From assembly GCA_963825405.1 (NCBI GenBank), contig CAWGTB010000010.1, forward strand, positions 1-64,000: a stretch of 64,000 nt of DNA, written 5' to 3'. Position numbers and translations under genes: made by a program. This document shows positions 28,940 through 39,182 of the stretch, one piece after another (position 1 is the stretch's first letter; each line of letters begins with the position of its first letter). The notes under the pieces were generated by a model. It saw only the letters and a program-made list of their open reading frames with translations, did no database searches and was not told where the DNA came from. The stretch comes from JACPNO01 sp963825405. GTDB lineage: Bacteria > Acidobacteriota > Terriglobia > Bryobacterales > Bryobacteraceae.

Positions 28940-29139
28940 TACTCAGGTTTTGACGCGCACGACGCGGGATCGATCAGGTATCTCGGGCAGGCTAAGCGCC
29001 GCAACCAATTCTTATTACGCGCCAGGGTTTCAGACCGCCACAGGTTTCCACGCGGATGGCGCAGGATCGAAATCGCGGGCCGGGGGCGCGCCACAACCAA
29101 CGCTCACTACGGTCCCGGCCCCCCCCCACAATAAATGTA

Positions 29140-29161
29140 GGGGCGGGTTTCAAAGCCGCCC
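29140..29161. repeat. GGGCGGGTTT inverted repeat, copy 2
   Basis: GGGGCGGGTTTCAAAGCCGCCC lies just beyond the 3' end of the S9 peptidase gene. With copy 1 it brackets the 255-bp convergent intergenic region, which otherwise shows no gene. Confidence 0.65.
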
Positions 29162-29164
29162 TTC

Positions 29165-31319
29165 TTACTTCAAATTCTTCTCGAAAAATTCCGCCATCGT
29201 TTCGTACAGGTGTTTCCGCGCCTTGCCGGTGACGCCGTGTTGTTTCTGCGGATACAGCATCAGGTCGAAATGCTTGCCGGCGCGTTCGAGCGCCACGATC
29301 ATCTGCATGGTGTTCTGGAAGTGGACGTTGTCGTCTTCGTGTTGTGAATCAGCAGCAGCTTGGCGGTGAGGTCGTTGGCCTTGTTGGCGGGGGAGCTGCG
29401 CTCGTAGCCCGCGGCATTCTCGTCCGGCAGGCCCATGTAGCGTTCGGTGTAGATGGTGTCGTAGTTGCGCCAGTTCGTCACCGGCGCGCCCGCGATTCCG
29501 GCCGCAAACAGATTTCGGCGCGTGGGTCAGCGCGTACAGCGTCATGTAGCCGCCGTAGCTCCAGCCGTGAATTCCCATATGCGCGGTGTCGGCAAATTTG
29601 AGCGATTCCAGATAGCGTACGCCGATCTTCTGATCCTCCAGCTCGTGCTCGCCCATGTTGCGGAAGATGGCGGATTCCCACTTGTGTCCGCGGCCAGAGG
29701 AGCCGTGATTATCCAGTTCCCAGATGATGAATCCGCGATGCGCCAGCACCTGATCGAAGTTGGCGCCTGACCAGGAATCGCGTATCGTCTGCACGTTCGG
29801 GCCGCCGTAGATCATCACAATCACCGGATATTTTTTGCCAGGGTTGAAGCCGGCAGGCTTGATCAGGCGGCCATAAAGCGTCTCGCCGTCCGGCGCTTTT
29901 AGCTTTACGATTTCGGCAGGCAGCAGATCGTACGTTTCGATCTGGCTGCGATCGGCCTCGTGAAACACCGCGACCTGCGCGGCGTCTTTTGCTGTACAGG
30001 GTTTTCTGCGGCGGGCTGGTGGAGTTCGAGTGCGAATCGAGGTAAAACTCACTGGTCGGGCTTATCGAAATCGTGTGCGTGCCTCTGGTTTGGGTCAAGC
30101 GGCGGCGCCCGCTGCCATCGAAACGGGTGGCGTAGAGCTGACGTTCGAGCGGGCTCTCCTCAGTCGACGTGTAATACAGCTCACCGGCCGATTCATCGAC
30201 GCCCGCGATGCCGGTAACTTCCCAATCCCCGCTGGTGACAGAGTTCAGCAGCTTGCCATCGCGCGAATACAAATAGATGTGGCGGAAACCGGAGCGCTCG
30301 CTCGCCCACAGAAAACGCTGGCTGCCGGTCAGGAATCTGAAATCGTCAGCGACGTTGATCCAGTAGGGATCGTCTTCATGCAGCAGCGTGCGTGCAGTTC
30401 CGGTTTGGGCGTCCGCCAGCATCAGGTCGAGTTGATTCTGAACGCGATTGAGGCGCTGCACGGCGACAGCGTGGCTTTCCGGCGTCCAATCCAGCCGCGC
30501 GATTAAATGGCCGCGAGTCTCCCCCAGATCCATCCAACGGGTTGCTCCTCCGCCGACTGGAACGATACCCACGCGCACATCCGCGTTAGGGTCGCCGGGC
30601 TGAGGGAATCGCTCCGGCTCAAGTTTAGCGCGGGTTCCCAATAGATCCACCTGCGGGAACAGTGGCTCGCGGCTGACATCGAACTGAAGATACGCAATGT
30701 GCTTGCTGTCCGGCGACCACCAGTGCGCGGTTCCCAGTTCCAGTTCTTCCGGGTAAACCCAATCCAGCTCAGCGTTCCACACGATTTCGGAGCCGTCGGT
30801 GGTGAGCCGCGTGACATTACGCGTGGCGATTTCGAGCGCGTACAAATCGTGGCCTTTGCGAAATGAGACATAGCGATCGTCGGGCGAAAGTTTCGGATCA
30901 CGTTCGGGCTCGGCGGTGGCGGTGAGCTGATCCCATTTACCGGAATCCACATGGAGAAGGAAAAGATCGCCGCCAGTCGCGATCAGTATTTCCGTGCCCG
31001 TGTGCGACCAGGCGAAACTCTGCTCACTCACGCGGCGATTCTGCCAATCGGTGAGCTCGGGCTCGGGAGTTTTGACGGCCTTGGCGGTGAGGTCGGAGAG
31101 CGTGGCAATTTCTTTCTTGGATTTCGATGGCGCGTCGTAAAGCCACAACTTTTCGCCTTCCTCGTAGGCGAATCGTTTGCCGTCCGGCGCCCACTGAATG
31201 GGTCCGGGACCCCCGCGCGGCGGCGCCGACGTAATGGAATCGATGGTCACCGGTTTCTTTTGGGCAAGAGCGCTGGAAAGGGCAAGAACGAAGGCCAAAA
31301 TCAGGCGGGCGGACGGCAT
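29165..31319 (-). CDS. S9 family prolyl oligopeptidase, DPP-IV type, secreted (frameshifted)
   Basis: About 715 residues. A signal peptide (ARLILAFVLALSSALAQ) precedes a DPP-IV N-terminal beta-propeller (IQWAPDGKRFAYEEGEKLWL, DPKLSPDDRYVSFRKGHDLY, LDWVYPEELELGTAHWWSPD). DWVYPEE is the DPP-IV substrate Glu region. The catalytic alpha/beta hydrolase part holds VIVMIYGGPNVQTI, DNHGSSGRGHKWE and the nucleophile motif GIHGWSYGGYMTLYAL (GxSxGG). EDDNVHFQNT would supply the Asp, and KQHGVTG the His. Frameshifts fall near 30,010, 29,510 and 29,340. It removes N-terminal dipeptides in the periplasm or outside. TACAAT lies 6 nt before ATG. Confidence 0.87.
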
Positions 31320-31325
31320 AGCGCC

Positions 31326-31331
31326 ATTGTA
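31326..31331 (-). promoter_or_regulatory. -10-like TACAAT, leaderless arrangement
   Basis: TACAAT on the minus strand, 6 nt before the ATG at 31319 of the S9 peptidase. The gap GGCGCT leaves no room for a Shine-Dalgarno. The peptidase therefore can be transcribed apart from the membrane protein gene upstream. Confidence 0.5.
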
Positions 31332-31334
31332 GCT

Positions 31335-33194
31335 TTAGCGCACTTCGAAGATGCCGAAGGCGAGGCTTAAGTCGCGGTTGTCGCCGGGCAGGCGAATGGT
31401 GCGGCCGGCTTCGACCGAGATTTCGATGTGCGGTTTACCCAACAGCGATGTGGACAAAGGGAAAGCAAAGTCGAAAAGAATCTGCCCGGGCGCGATCTGG
31501 ACCGGCGGCAGCGCGGTTCCATCGACGGCAACAGTCACATCGAGCGGGCCTTGCCTGGTTTCGATTTCCGGACAGAAGCCGCGCAGGTAAAGCTTTTCGC
31601 CCTGGTTCGCTGGGCCGCCGATTTGTACAGTGGCAGATTTCGGCATCCAGCGATAGTAGCCTTCGAGCGCGTGCCACGTCGGCCCAAGCGCATAGCGCAT
31701 TAGCGGATTGGCGGCGTCGACGAGACGCGCAGGCGGCGGATCGGTATCCCAAACCGTCAGGGCGGCATAGGCGCTGGTGATGTTCTTGAGGCGCTCACCG
31801 CCGGCGGCGTACACCACGAGTTCATCACGGTCGAGCGCGCGTAGCGTGGCTTCCGCCGGGAGAATATATTCGGCGGCGTTGCCATTTGGCCGGACTTCCA
31901 CGCTGCGTTCGGTGCCGGGCGAGAGGTAAACATGCTGGATGTCGAACAGCCCGCGAAAAGGGCGATCACGGACAGCGTTCCAGAACAGGCTGTCGTTCAC
32001 GCCGTCCAACAGAATGGCTTTGCCGGGATGCAGTTCGTGGGCGTATTGCACGCCGAGCACCAGGTTCTTGACGCCTTGGCTGCGCTCCCATTCCCAGCCG
32101 CAAATGTAGCGGGCCTCAGGTGCCGCCGCCGTGACATAGCAACCCGCCACCAGGCAGGCCAGCACGCGCCAAACGGCTTGCTTCCGCCAGCAAAGCGCGA
32201 ATGCCCAGCCCCCCAGCATGGCGAGGCCGATCGCCGGGAAGTACGGATAATATTCGGTTACATGGTCCGCGAACGGTAGCAGCGGCGCGATGCCGATCAG
32301 GAACCAGCTCAGAAAGAAGAACGGCAGGAAATCGCGGCGGATGGTCCGGCAAATGACAAAAGCCAGCAGCGCGGCGCTCACCACGGTCACGCACGCCGGC
32401 AAAAACCACGCAGGGACGTCCAGATGCGTTTTCATCCAAGCCGATCCCACCGACCACCGCCAGTAAGTAAGCAGCCCCGTGAAAATTCGGCCGTCGAAAT
32501 GCATTGTGTAAGCCGGCGACGTGATGGGAGCCGTCATCACATGCAGGGCGGCGTAGGCAAGAGAAGGAAGAAACAGCGGCAGGGTGCGCCGGAAATATTG
32601 CCGCGCACACAAGAATGTGTAGGCGGCGGCCAGCGCAGGGTAGACCACGTTGAGTTCGAGCGCGCCAAAGCCCAGGAGAAAAACAATCCATTGCGCGATC
32701 CAAAAAGAGCGGCGTCCGGTTTCAATCGCGCGCAGCAAAAAGTAAAACGCCAGCAGCAGGAACAGCGCGCACATCGCCTGGTTGTAGACCGATGTCCAGC
32801 TCATCACTTGCGCGAGCGACGTGTTCACTGTCCAGAAAATCGCGGCCCAGAAGCCGGCGGCATCCGAGCGGGTGACGCGGCGCGTGATGGCAGCCACCAG
32901 AATCAAATTGGCGAATTGCGTGACAAACACCAGCATCCGGTAGGGCAGGGCATACAGTCCAAAAAAAGCATAAAAGGCAGTGAAAAAGCCTGGTTCGCTC
33001 CATGGACGGATGGTCCCCTGCGCTGCGGGAGTGAACAGCGCGTGCAGCAAACCGTTCCAGCCGTGGATGCTGCGGGCGAGGCCGAGCCAGGCGAAATCGT
33101 CGGCTTGAAACCACACCCGCAGGCCATACCAGTAAAGGCAGAGGCACAGCAGGGACGGCGCGCCCCAGTAAATCGCACCGGCCGCGCGCTTCAT
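31335..33194 (-). CDS. Multi-pass membrane protein, GT-C glycosyltransferase-like
   Basis: 619 residues with about 11 predicted membrane helices in the first 360 (for example LLCLCLYWYGLRVWF, LVFVTQFANLILVAA, FFFLSWFLIGIAPLL), then a periplasmic domain of about 250 residues rich in beta structure. An acidic pair in the first loop (WFQADDFAWLGLARSIHGW) resembles the catalytic Asp motif of GT-C and O-mannosyl/ArnT-type enzymes. It is thus a candidate polyprenyl-sugar transferase, although no closer family is recognised. The frame is intact. It overlaps the upstream lipoprotein gene by 4 bp (ATGA), so the two are translationally coupled. Confidence 0.65.
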   Translation of the reverse strand: MKRAAGAIYWGAPSLLCLCLYWYGLRVWFQADDFAWLGLARSIHGWNGLLHALFTPAAQGTIRPWSEPGFFTAFYAFFGLYALPYRMLVFVTQFANLILVAAITRRVTRSDAAGFWAAIFWTVNTSLAQVMSWTSVYNQAMCALFLLLAFYFLLRAIETGRRSFWIAQWIVFLLGFGALELNVVYPALAAAYTFLCARQYFRRTLPLFLPSLAYAALHVMTAPITSPAYTMHFDGRIFTGLLTYWRWSVGSAWMKTHLDVPAWFLPACVTVVSAALLAFVICRTIRRDFLPFFFLSWFLIGIAPLLPFADHVTEYYPYFPAIGLAMLGGWAFALCWRKQAVWRVLACLVAGCYVTAAAPEARYICGWEWERSQGVKNLVLGVQYAHELHPGKAILLDGVNDSLFWNAVRDRPFRGLFDIQHVYLSPGTERSVEVRPNGNAAEYILPAEATLRALDRDELVVYAAGGERLKNITSAYAALTVWDTDPPPARLVDAANPLMRYALGPTWHALEGYYRWMPKSATVQIGGPANQGEKLYLRGFCPEIETRQGPLDVTVAVDGTALPPVQIAPGQILFDFAFPLSTSLLGKPHIEISVEAGRTIRLPGDNRDLSLAFGIFEVR

Positions 33195-33712
33195 TTCGGT
33201 TCGAACCCGACCGAACTCACGATGATGCCCAAATTCCGCTTGTCGTCCGGCGTCGCCGGCAGTACTTTGTCGAGTGAAAAATCAATCTGCACCGAGTCCT
33301 GCGACAGCAGATTGGCGGGCACCTCCCGCGAGTACACGAATTCGCCTGCTTGCTTGTAGCTCTCGTGTCCCAACTTCGTTCCGCGCACGTTGATATCGAG
33401 CGAGACTGCGTGCAGCTTGGCGATCACCAGATCGGGCACGGAAAATTTCAATTGCAAGGTGGCGCCTTTTCTTGACGCCTGCCGTGGCGGCCGCAGACGC
33501 ACCGAGAATTTCCCCGCCGTCCAACGCCAGGCATCGTGCTCAACATTGTAAAAGCCGCTGAGCAGTTGCGAGCTGGTACCGGGATCGGCCACTCGCACCG
33601 TCATAGCCAGACGCGGCGTAGGTTCCTCTTCCGTTACGCGTGGCTTTTCGTGGTGTAGCGTACACGCCGGTGCAGCCAGAGCCAATGCCATCAGCCATGC
33701 GGCGCCGGTCAC
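33191..33712 (-). CDS. Hypothetical lipoprotein
   Basis: 173 residues with a signal peptide and Cys at the end of MTGAAWLMALALAAPAC, which resembles a lipobox. The mature part is beta-rich (RLAMTVRVADPGTSSQLLSG, ATLQLKFSVPDLVIAKLHAV, VQIDFSLDKVLPATPDDKRN) and resembles no family I know. GTG start. It sits 1 nt after the stop of the Solibacter-type protein and overlaps the membrane glycosyltransferase-like gene. It may be an envelope partner of the latter. Confidence 0.65.
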   Translation of the reverse strand: MTGAAWLMALALAAPACTLHHEKPRVTEEEPTPRLAMTVRVADPGTSSQLLSGFYNVEHDAWRWTAGKFSVRLRPPRQASRKGATLQLKFSVPDLVIAKLHAVSLDINVRGTKLGHESYKQAGEFVYSREVPANLLSQDSVQIDFSLDKVLPATPDDKRNLGIIVSSVGFEPK

Positions 33713-33713
33713 T

Positions 33714-36011
33714 TTATTTGACCGCCAGGGTCACCGTGTTTTGCGATACGGTCATGCCCACGATTATCGTCAGCGGAACTGCGGCTCCGGGCTGAATGCC
33801 GGCGGGCACACGCGCAATAATTTGACTCACGCCGGCAATACCTCCGGGCGCCGCAGTCTGCGAGATTACGTCCGCCGTAGCGCCGCCAATGATTACCGCG
33901 ACCGGCTGCGCTACTGCTGGCGGCTTGCTTCGCGACGAAATCGTGCCATCGAGACTGGGAGGATTGGTGACACCGGTGCCCGTTGCGTACAGCACGATAT
34001 TGGCTCCCCGCGCGGCGGGATTGGCCGGAGAGTTTTCGGAGCCGTCAACCTGATTCAGGATCGCGCCCTGTCCGGTGCCGGAAGTATCCAGCGAGAAAAG
34101 TGCGGGCGCCACCGCGTTTACCGGCAGCGTGACCGGTAGAAGCGTGCCGCTGGCGGAAATCACGCGCATCGTCGTGATTGTCTTCCCGGCCAGCGAATAG
34201 GGAACCACAACGTTGAGTTGATCCGAGGAAACGTAAAGCAAAGGAGCGGGGACGTCATCGAACAAAACCTGGGAGCCGCCGAGATTCGTCGGAAAGGCGC
34301 CCTTCGATGGAGTTGCCGCCAAGATCGGCTCGGTCGGACCAAGGCCGGAACCGAAGACCGTAATCAACTCCCCGGGGGCCACAACCGCGCTGTGGAAGCT
34401 TGCGGCATTCACGACAGCGGTCACGCCCGGCACAGACAAGAGTCCATACGCGACCACCTGCCCGGATTGGGAGGGCACGTAAACTTTTCCGTTTGCGACC
34501 GTAGGATTGGCGAATTTCGAAAAGCTTCCCAAGGTATCGCGGCCTGCGCTCATGTCGCTGTTCCATAGCTCGATGCCGACATTGGTGGCATCGAACGCGC
34601 GGAGCACGCCAGGAGCCGGTACGGGGCGGCTGGTCACAGTCGTTACCCACAGGATGCCGGTTGCCCTAACCGATCCGTTGGACGACACGCTCATGCCGCT
34701 GAACGGCAGCGCGTTGGTCGCCGTGCTGTTCGAGGAAATGGGCTGGCTTTGAAATACGCCGTTGACCATGCGGTACGCGCTCAGCGCCTCGCCGAACGGC
34801 CAATAGTAAACGATCAGGTCCACTCGGTTGCGGCCATAGCGCCGAATTGAAAATGGCAAAGCCGCTGTTCTTGGCGACGGAGAAGCTCTGCACCACTTGG
34901 GTGTCGGATGCCATCTCATGCCCCAAGTTGGTGCGATCCAACAGCATCGCCACTCCGGCTTTGCCAGCGGCAATCAGCCAATTCGTTCCCGGCAGAAGCA
35001 TCGGTCCATTGGCGCCGAAGTCGGAATCTTTGTCATTGAGCGCGGCCCAGGCGGCCGGAGTGAACCAATCGGTTACCACCGCGTTGCTGGAAAGGCGCAG
35101 CACGCTCTCGCCCCATGCTGTAGCGCCGTCCCAGGTGCCATTGGCGGTGACAACATAAATATTGCCCTGATCATCGGCGGCGACTCCTCGTCCGCCTTGC
35201 CATATCGAAACGCCCGCTCCGGACGGGGTGGTGTTGAATACGGCGGTCTGCTGCGTCAGGTCGGCGGCGTTGTAGCCCATCAGCCATCCGTGCCACGGAC
35301 CGACGTCGCCGTGAGAGCCAAACGCCACGTAGATCACGCCGTTCAACAGCAGCAACCCTGGGCGCTGCAAGTGCTGGCCGGCGTCGAAGGCGAGTTGCCC
35401 GTTCGGAGGTTGCTCCAGGCCGCCCCAACCCGTGCCGGCAACGCTTGCCTGAATCTTGGCCGGGCCGTTGAATTTCTCGCCGCCGGTTAGCAGATCGAGC
35501 GCATGAAGGTAGAACGCGTAATTGTTTTCCGTGCCGGTATAGTGCACCACATAAAGTGTCTGGCTGGCCTGATCGATTACCGGCGTGCCGAGAATTCCGA
35601 TCTCGGTGGAAATGTCGGTGTAAGGAAGGGCGGGAATATCGAAATCGTGAGGATTCACCGGAGCGCCGAAGTTCACCTGCCAGAGCGGCGAAGTGCCGGT
35701 AGCTGCGTCGGCGTCGAACGCGTAGACGCTGTTGTGTAAGGTCGCCACGTAGAGAGCATTGAGCGTGCCTTTGCCGGGAAAAGTCAGCCCGTGCATGTAC
35801 AGTGGCTGCGCGTAGACCTGGCCATCCACCGCAAATGCGAATAGCTTGCCGAACTGCGTCGGATTCACGTTGCTGGTGTTGAGGATGACTTCGCTCAGGT
35901 TGGCGTTGGTGCGGTTGTTGTCGTAATTCGCTGTCCAGACGTTGGTCTGCGCGCAAACCGTGTCCGGCAGAAACAGGCAAGGACTGCAAGTATGAACCGG
36001 GCCAGCCGCAT
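33714..36011 (-). CDS. Secreted beta-propeller protein with TIGR03437 Solibacter-type C-terminal domain (frameshifted)
   Basis: ATG at 36011-36009 overlaps the last base of the lactate permease stop (TAATG). A signal-like start (MRLARFILAVLACF) shifts frame near 35,962, then QTNVWTANYDNNRTNAN. A PQQ-like propeller follows: VDGQVYAQPLYMHGL, LYVATLHNSVYAFDADAATG, IGILGTPVIDQASQTLYVVH, GRGVAADDQGNIYVVTANGT. After a shift near 34,840 the C-terminal 215 residues match the acidobacterial TIGR03437 pattern: VTAVVNAASFHSAVVAPGEL, ITVFGSGLGPTEP, SSDQLNVVVPYSLAGK, LYATGTGVTNPP. That domain is abundant in Solibacter and is a good taxonomic marker. Total about 765 residues. It is an extracellular protein of unknown role. 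Confidence 0.8.
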
Positions 36012-37636
36012 TACGGAGCCCACTGCGGCGCTACGTAGGTATAAAACAGCACGATCAGGCCCGTCACCGATGCCAATAACACGCTGTGCCGGAGAGTGAA
36101 GCGGAACAGCCGTCCTTCATCGGCGGCATGCATGGCCGTGGCCGCCGATGCCACGGCGACACTTTGCAGGCTGATCATTTTGCCCATCACGCCGCCGGCG
36201 GAATTCGACGATGCCATCAGCACCGGGTTCATGTTCAAGCTTCCGGCGGTGATCACTTGCAGGTTGCCGAACAAGGCATTGGCGGAGGTATCGCTGCCGG
36301 TGAGAAACACGCCCAGCCAGCCGAGCATGGCGCTGAAGAACGGAAAAATCGCGCCGGTGGCGGCGAAGGCCAAGCCGAGAGTTACAGTAGCGCCGGAATA
36401 ATTCATCAGAAACGCGAGGCCCATTACGGAGGCGATAGTGAGCTCGGCCAGCAGCAATTGGCGAACCGTCGACATGAACACTTTGCCGAACGCCGCAGCG
36501 GGCATGCGCAAAATCAACGCCGTAAGCAGCGCCGCGATCAGGCACGCAGTGCCGGGCGCCGCGAACCAATTGAAATTGTAGATTGCCGGGTACGCCGATG
36601 GACTGGCAACGACGGGCGGCATGCGTTGGATCAGATTATGCAGCCCGGGCCACGGGAAAATTTTGCTGAAGCTGCTCAGCTCGGTCTGAATGGGTTTGTA
36701 GCCCCACAGCAGCACCAGCACGACCAGCAGAGCGTAGGGACTCCAGGCCAGCAGCAGTTCTCCCAGAGGATGTTGCGGCGGTTTGACGTGCTTGGTGCTG
36801 TGCTCATCGAAATTGAATTCGTCTTTCGGCTTCCACAGGCGGAACAGCAGCACCAGCGCGCCGATCGCGGCGAGTGAGCTGAGAATGTCGGTGAGCTGCG
36901 GCCCGACGTAATTGGAAACCAGGAACTGCGTGCCGCCGAAAGCCACGCCGCACAGTACGGCCGCGGGCAGCACGCCGCGCAGCGCCTTCCATCCACCCAT
37001 GACGAAGACTAAATAGCCGGGCACGATGAGCGAAACCGGCGCGCAGATGCGGCCGACGCCCGCGCTGAGCCGATCGAGCGGTAGTCCGGTGATGACGCCT
37101 AGAGTAACGATCGGAGTTCCGATCGATCCGAACGCTACGGGTGCCGTGTTGGCAAGTAGGCAAATGCCGGCGGCGTAGAACGGCGAAAATCCTAATCCGG
37201 TGAGCATGGCTGCGGACACAGCGACCGGCGTGCCAAAGCCCGCTGCGCCTTCAATGAAAGCGCCGAACGCGAAGGCAATGAGCAGGGCCTGCAAACGGCG
37301 ATCCTCGGTAAGGTTGCCGACAGAATCTTTGACCAACTGAAATTTCCCGGTTTGCACCGTGATGTTGTAAAGCAGGATCGCGGTGAACACCACCCAGCCG
37401 ATCGGGAACAAGCCGAACGCCGCTCCATAGGTGGTCGCCAGCACCAGCTTGTCGACCGGCATGCCGTAGACGGCGATCGCCACCAGTGCCGCGGCGCCCA
37501 ATCCGGAGAGCGCGGCCATCCAGGCGGGCTTGCGCAGCACTCCCAGCAAAATCAGCAGCGTGAAGATCGGGATGGCGGCGACCAGCGTTGAAAGCGCCAG
37601 GCTGCTGGCGAGCGGAGTGTAATTATGCTGCCACAT
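36011..37636 (-). CDS. lldP: L-lactate permease family transporter
   Basis: 541 residues, intact, with about 12-13 membrane helices. Family motifs: VFTAILLYNITVQTGKF, LLIAFAFGAFIEGAAGFGTPVAVSA, APVAFGSIGTPIVTLG, GWLGVFLTGSDTSANALFGN. It carries lactate or glycolate with protons across the inner membrane. It lies just downstream of the gph gene, and glycolate transport would fit phosphoglycolate salvage, though this is inference. Start ATG at 37636; a GGAGGG lies about 20 nt upstream, so initiation context is not ideal. Confidence 0.9.
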   Translation of the reverse strand: MWQHNYTPLASSLALSTLVAAIPIFTLLILLGVLRKPAWMAALSGLGAAALVAIAVYGMPVDKLVLATTYGAAFGLFPIGWVVFTAILLYNITVQTGKFQLVKDSVGNLTEDRRLQALLIAFAFGAFIEGAAGFGTPVAVSAAMLTGLGFSPFYAAGICLLANTAPVAFGSIGTPIVTLGVITGLPLDRLSAGVGRICAPVSLIVPGYLVFVMGGWKALRGVLPAAVLCGVAFGGTQFLVSNYVGPQLTDILSSLAAIGALVLLFRLWKPKDEFNFDEHSTKHVKPPQHPLGELLLAWSPYALLVVLVLLWGYKPIQTELSSFSKIFPWPGLHNLIQRMPPVVASPSAYPAIYNFNWFAAPGTACLIAALLTALILRMPAAAFGKVFMSTVRQLLLAELTIASVMGLAFLMNYSGATVTLGLAFAATGAIFPFFSAMLGWLGVFLTGSDTSANALFGNLQVITAGSLNMNPVLMASSNSAGGVMGKMISLQSVAVASAATAMHAADEGRLFRFTLRHSVLLASVTGLIVLFYTYVAPQWAP

Positions 37637-37663
37637 AGGGTGATCAATTATGATAACCCTCCT

Positions 37664-38314
37664 TCAATCCCGGGCGATCACCAGGCGCGCCAACTCGTCC
37701 AAGTGGTTCACCAGGATGTCCGGCGGATATTGCGCGAATGTCTCGGGTTGAAATCCCCAACTCACGCCGCACGCTGTAACGCGGGCGTTGCGCGCGGTCT
37801 GCACGTCGACGCCGCTATCGCCCACCATGATGGTTTGATCGCGGTCGGCTGCGCATTCGGCGATCAAGGTTTCGATGCCGATCGGATTCGGTTTCTTGTG
37901 GGGGAAACTGTTGCCGCCGTAAACCTGGCGGAAATGCGCCGTGAGCCCCAGGCCCTCCACGATCGCCTGGCTCATCTTGACGGGCTTATTGGTTAGCACC
38001 GCCATGACGATGTTGGCCGCCAGCAACTGGTCGAGCGCCTCGCGCACGCCTGGGTAGAGCGTCGTATGGTCCAGCTTGTGATCGCGATAGTAAGCCAGGA
38101 AAAAATCCAGAGCCTGCTGCACTTTGGGCGCAGTGGCATGCTCGGCCAGCGCGCGGCGCATCAATTCCGGGGCGCCGTTGCCGACGTAGGAATACACGCG
38201 GTCGTGCTCGATCGGCGCGAGGCCCAGATGCGCGCGCGCGGCGTTCACCGCGTTGGCCAGATCGAGTTTGGAATCGATGAGGGTGCCGTCCAAGTCGAAA
38301 ATCAACAGATGCAT
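37664..38314 (-). CDS. gph: Phosphoglycolate phosphatase, HAD family
   Basis: 216 residues. HAD motif I is LLIFDLDGTLIDSKLDLANA with both catalytic Asp. Motif II is AVLTNKP (Thr-Asn), motif III the Lys in FPHKKPNPIG, and motif IV MVGDSGVDVQTARNA. A helical cap (residues about 15-85) gives small-substrate specificity as in Gph. It dephosphorylates 2-phosphoglycolate from DNA repair or oxygenation side reactions. The frame is intact. It is part of the minus-strand run from purC. Other small HAD phosphatases (for example pyrophosphatase PpaX) are the main alternative. Confidence 0.85.
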   Translation of the reverse strand: MHLLIFDLDGTLIDSKLDLANAVNAARAHLGLAPIEHDRVYSYVGNGAPELMRRALAEHATAPKVQQALDFFLAYYRDHKLDHTTLYPGVREALDQLLAANIVMAVLTNKPVKMSQAIVEGLGLTAHFRQVYGGNSFPHKKPNPIGIETLIAECAADRDQTIMVGDSGVDVQTARNARVTACGVSWGFQPETFAQYPPDILVNHLDELARLVIARD

Positions 38315-38332
38315 GAGACGGCTCTGGCGGTG

Positions 38333-38599
38333 CTATCCGGCGAGAGCGCGTTTGCGCGCGGATTGCACGCGGCGTGGCGGCTTGCGGCGGACGCGAGGCT
38401 CTCCCAATTTGTATTCGATCATCTTGCGCTGTAGCGTATTGCGGTGTATCCCGAGGAGCTTGCTGGCCGCCGACCGGTTGCCAGACGTACCCGCCAGCGC
38501 GCGCTGGATCAGGGTCTTTTCCAAAATCTCGACGGCTTCTTCCAGGAAGAAACCGCTTTCAATCAGATGCTCCACCAGACTTTCAAATCGTTCTTTCAT
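38333..38599 (-). CDS. Fis-type helix-turn-helix protein
   Basis: 88 residues. An N-terminal helical stretch (VEHLIESGFFLEEAVEILEK) is followed by a Fis-type DNA-binding domain: ALAGTSGNRSAASKLLGIHR and NTLQRKMIEYKLG, the same HTH that ends NtrC-type activators. The basic tail (RRKPPRRVQSARKRA) may add DNA contacts. There is no AAA+ or receiver domain, so it acts as a small nucleoid-type or local regulator. It lies between gph and cvpA with short gaps. Confidence 0.8.
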   Translation of the reverse strand: MKERFESLVEHLIESGFFLEEAVEILEKTLIQRALAGTSGNRSAASKLLGIHRNTLQRKMIEYKLGEPRVRRKPPRRVQSARKRALAG

Positions 38600-38612
38600 G
38601 TCGTAATTTGCG

Positions 38613-39182
38613 CTAAACTTCTGCTTCCGGAAGATTGCGTACGCCTCTTTTTATGGCGTCGTCCCAAATACTTTTTACACGGTCGTAGTGCTTCTTGAAT
38701 CCTTCTCTCAACTCGCGCGGAGCCATCGTCGCAACTACGTGCGACGCGTCGATCAGATAAGGCGCCAGACGCGAGCGGACTACCGAGCGCGGCGGCTTGT
38801 CGCCCGGCGTGAAGGCTACGATCGCCAGTACCAGTGCAATAGCCAGTAGCAATCCTCTTACCAAACCGAATGACGCGCCCAAAAATCGATCGAACCAACT
38901 GAGACCGGCCGCCTTCACCAGCTTGGTCAACAGCGCCCCGGCGATCGCGCCCAAAATCAGCACGCCGCAAAAAATCAAAAAGAATCCGCAGAAGTTGGCG
39001 ATGGCCGGCGAACTGACGTACGGCCGCAGGAATCCACCCGCGGAGCCGTAAAACCAGAGGCCGCAGAGCAGTCCGACGGTGGCGGCAATCAAGCCGACCA
39101 GTTCGCGGGAAAATCCTTTTTTTAGCGCGCTCAGCAGAGAGATCAACACCAACAGCACAATCACGACGTCCAGCCAGTTCAT
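38613..39182 (-). CDS. cvpA: CvpA family membrane protein
   Basis: 189 residues. Four hydrophobic helices of the CvpA/colicin V production family: NWLDVVIVLLVLISLLSALK, with KGFSRELVGLIAATVGLL, FLIFCGVLILGAIAGALLT, then WFDRFLGASFGLVRGLLLAI, whose FDRxLGxxFGxxRG is the family hallmark. The tail is charged and cytoplasmic. CvpA genes commonly accompany purine synthesis genes, as here: the start overlaps the purC stop by 4 bp (ATGA). Its role in envelope homeostasis is only partly understood. Confidence 0.88.
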   Translation of the reverse strand: MNWLDVVIVLLVLISLLSALKKGFSRELVGLIAATVGLLCGLWFYGSAGGFLRPYVSSPAIANFCGFFLIFCGVLILGAIAGALLTKLVKAAGLSWFDRFLGASFGLVRGLLLAIALVLAIVAFTPGDKPPRSVVRSRLAPYLIDASHVVATMAPRELREGFKKHYDRVKSIWDDAIKRGVRNLPEAEV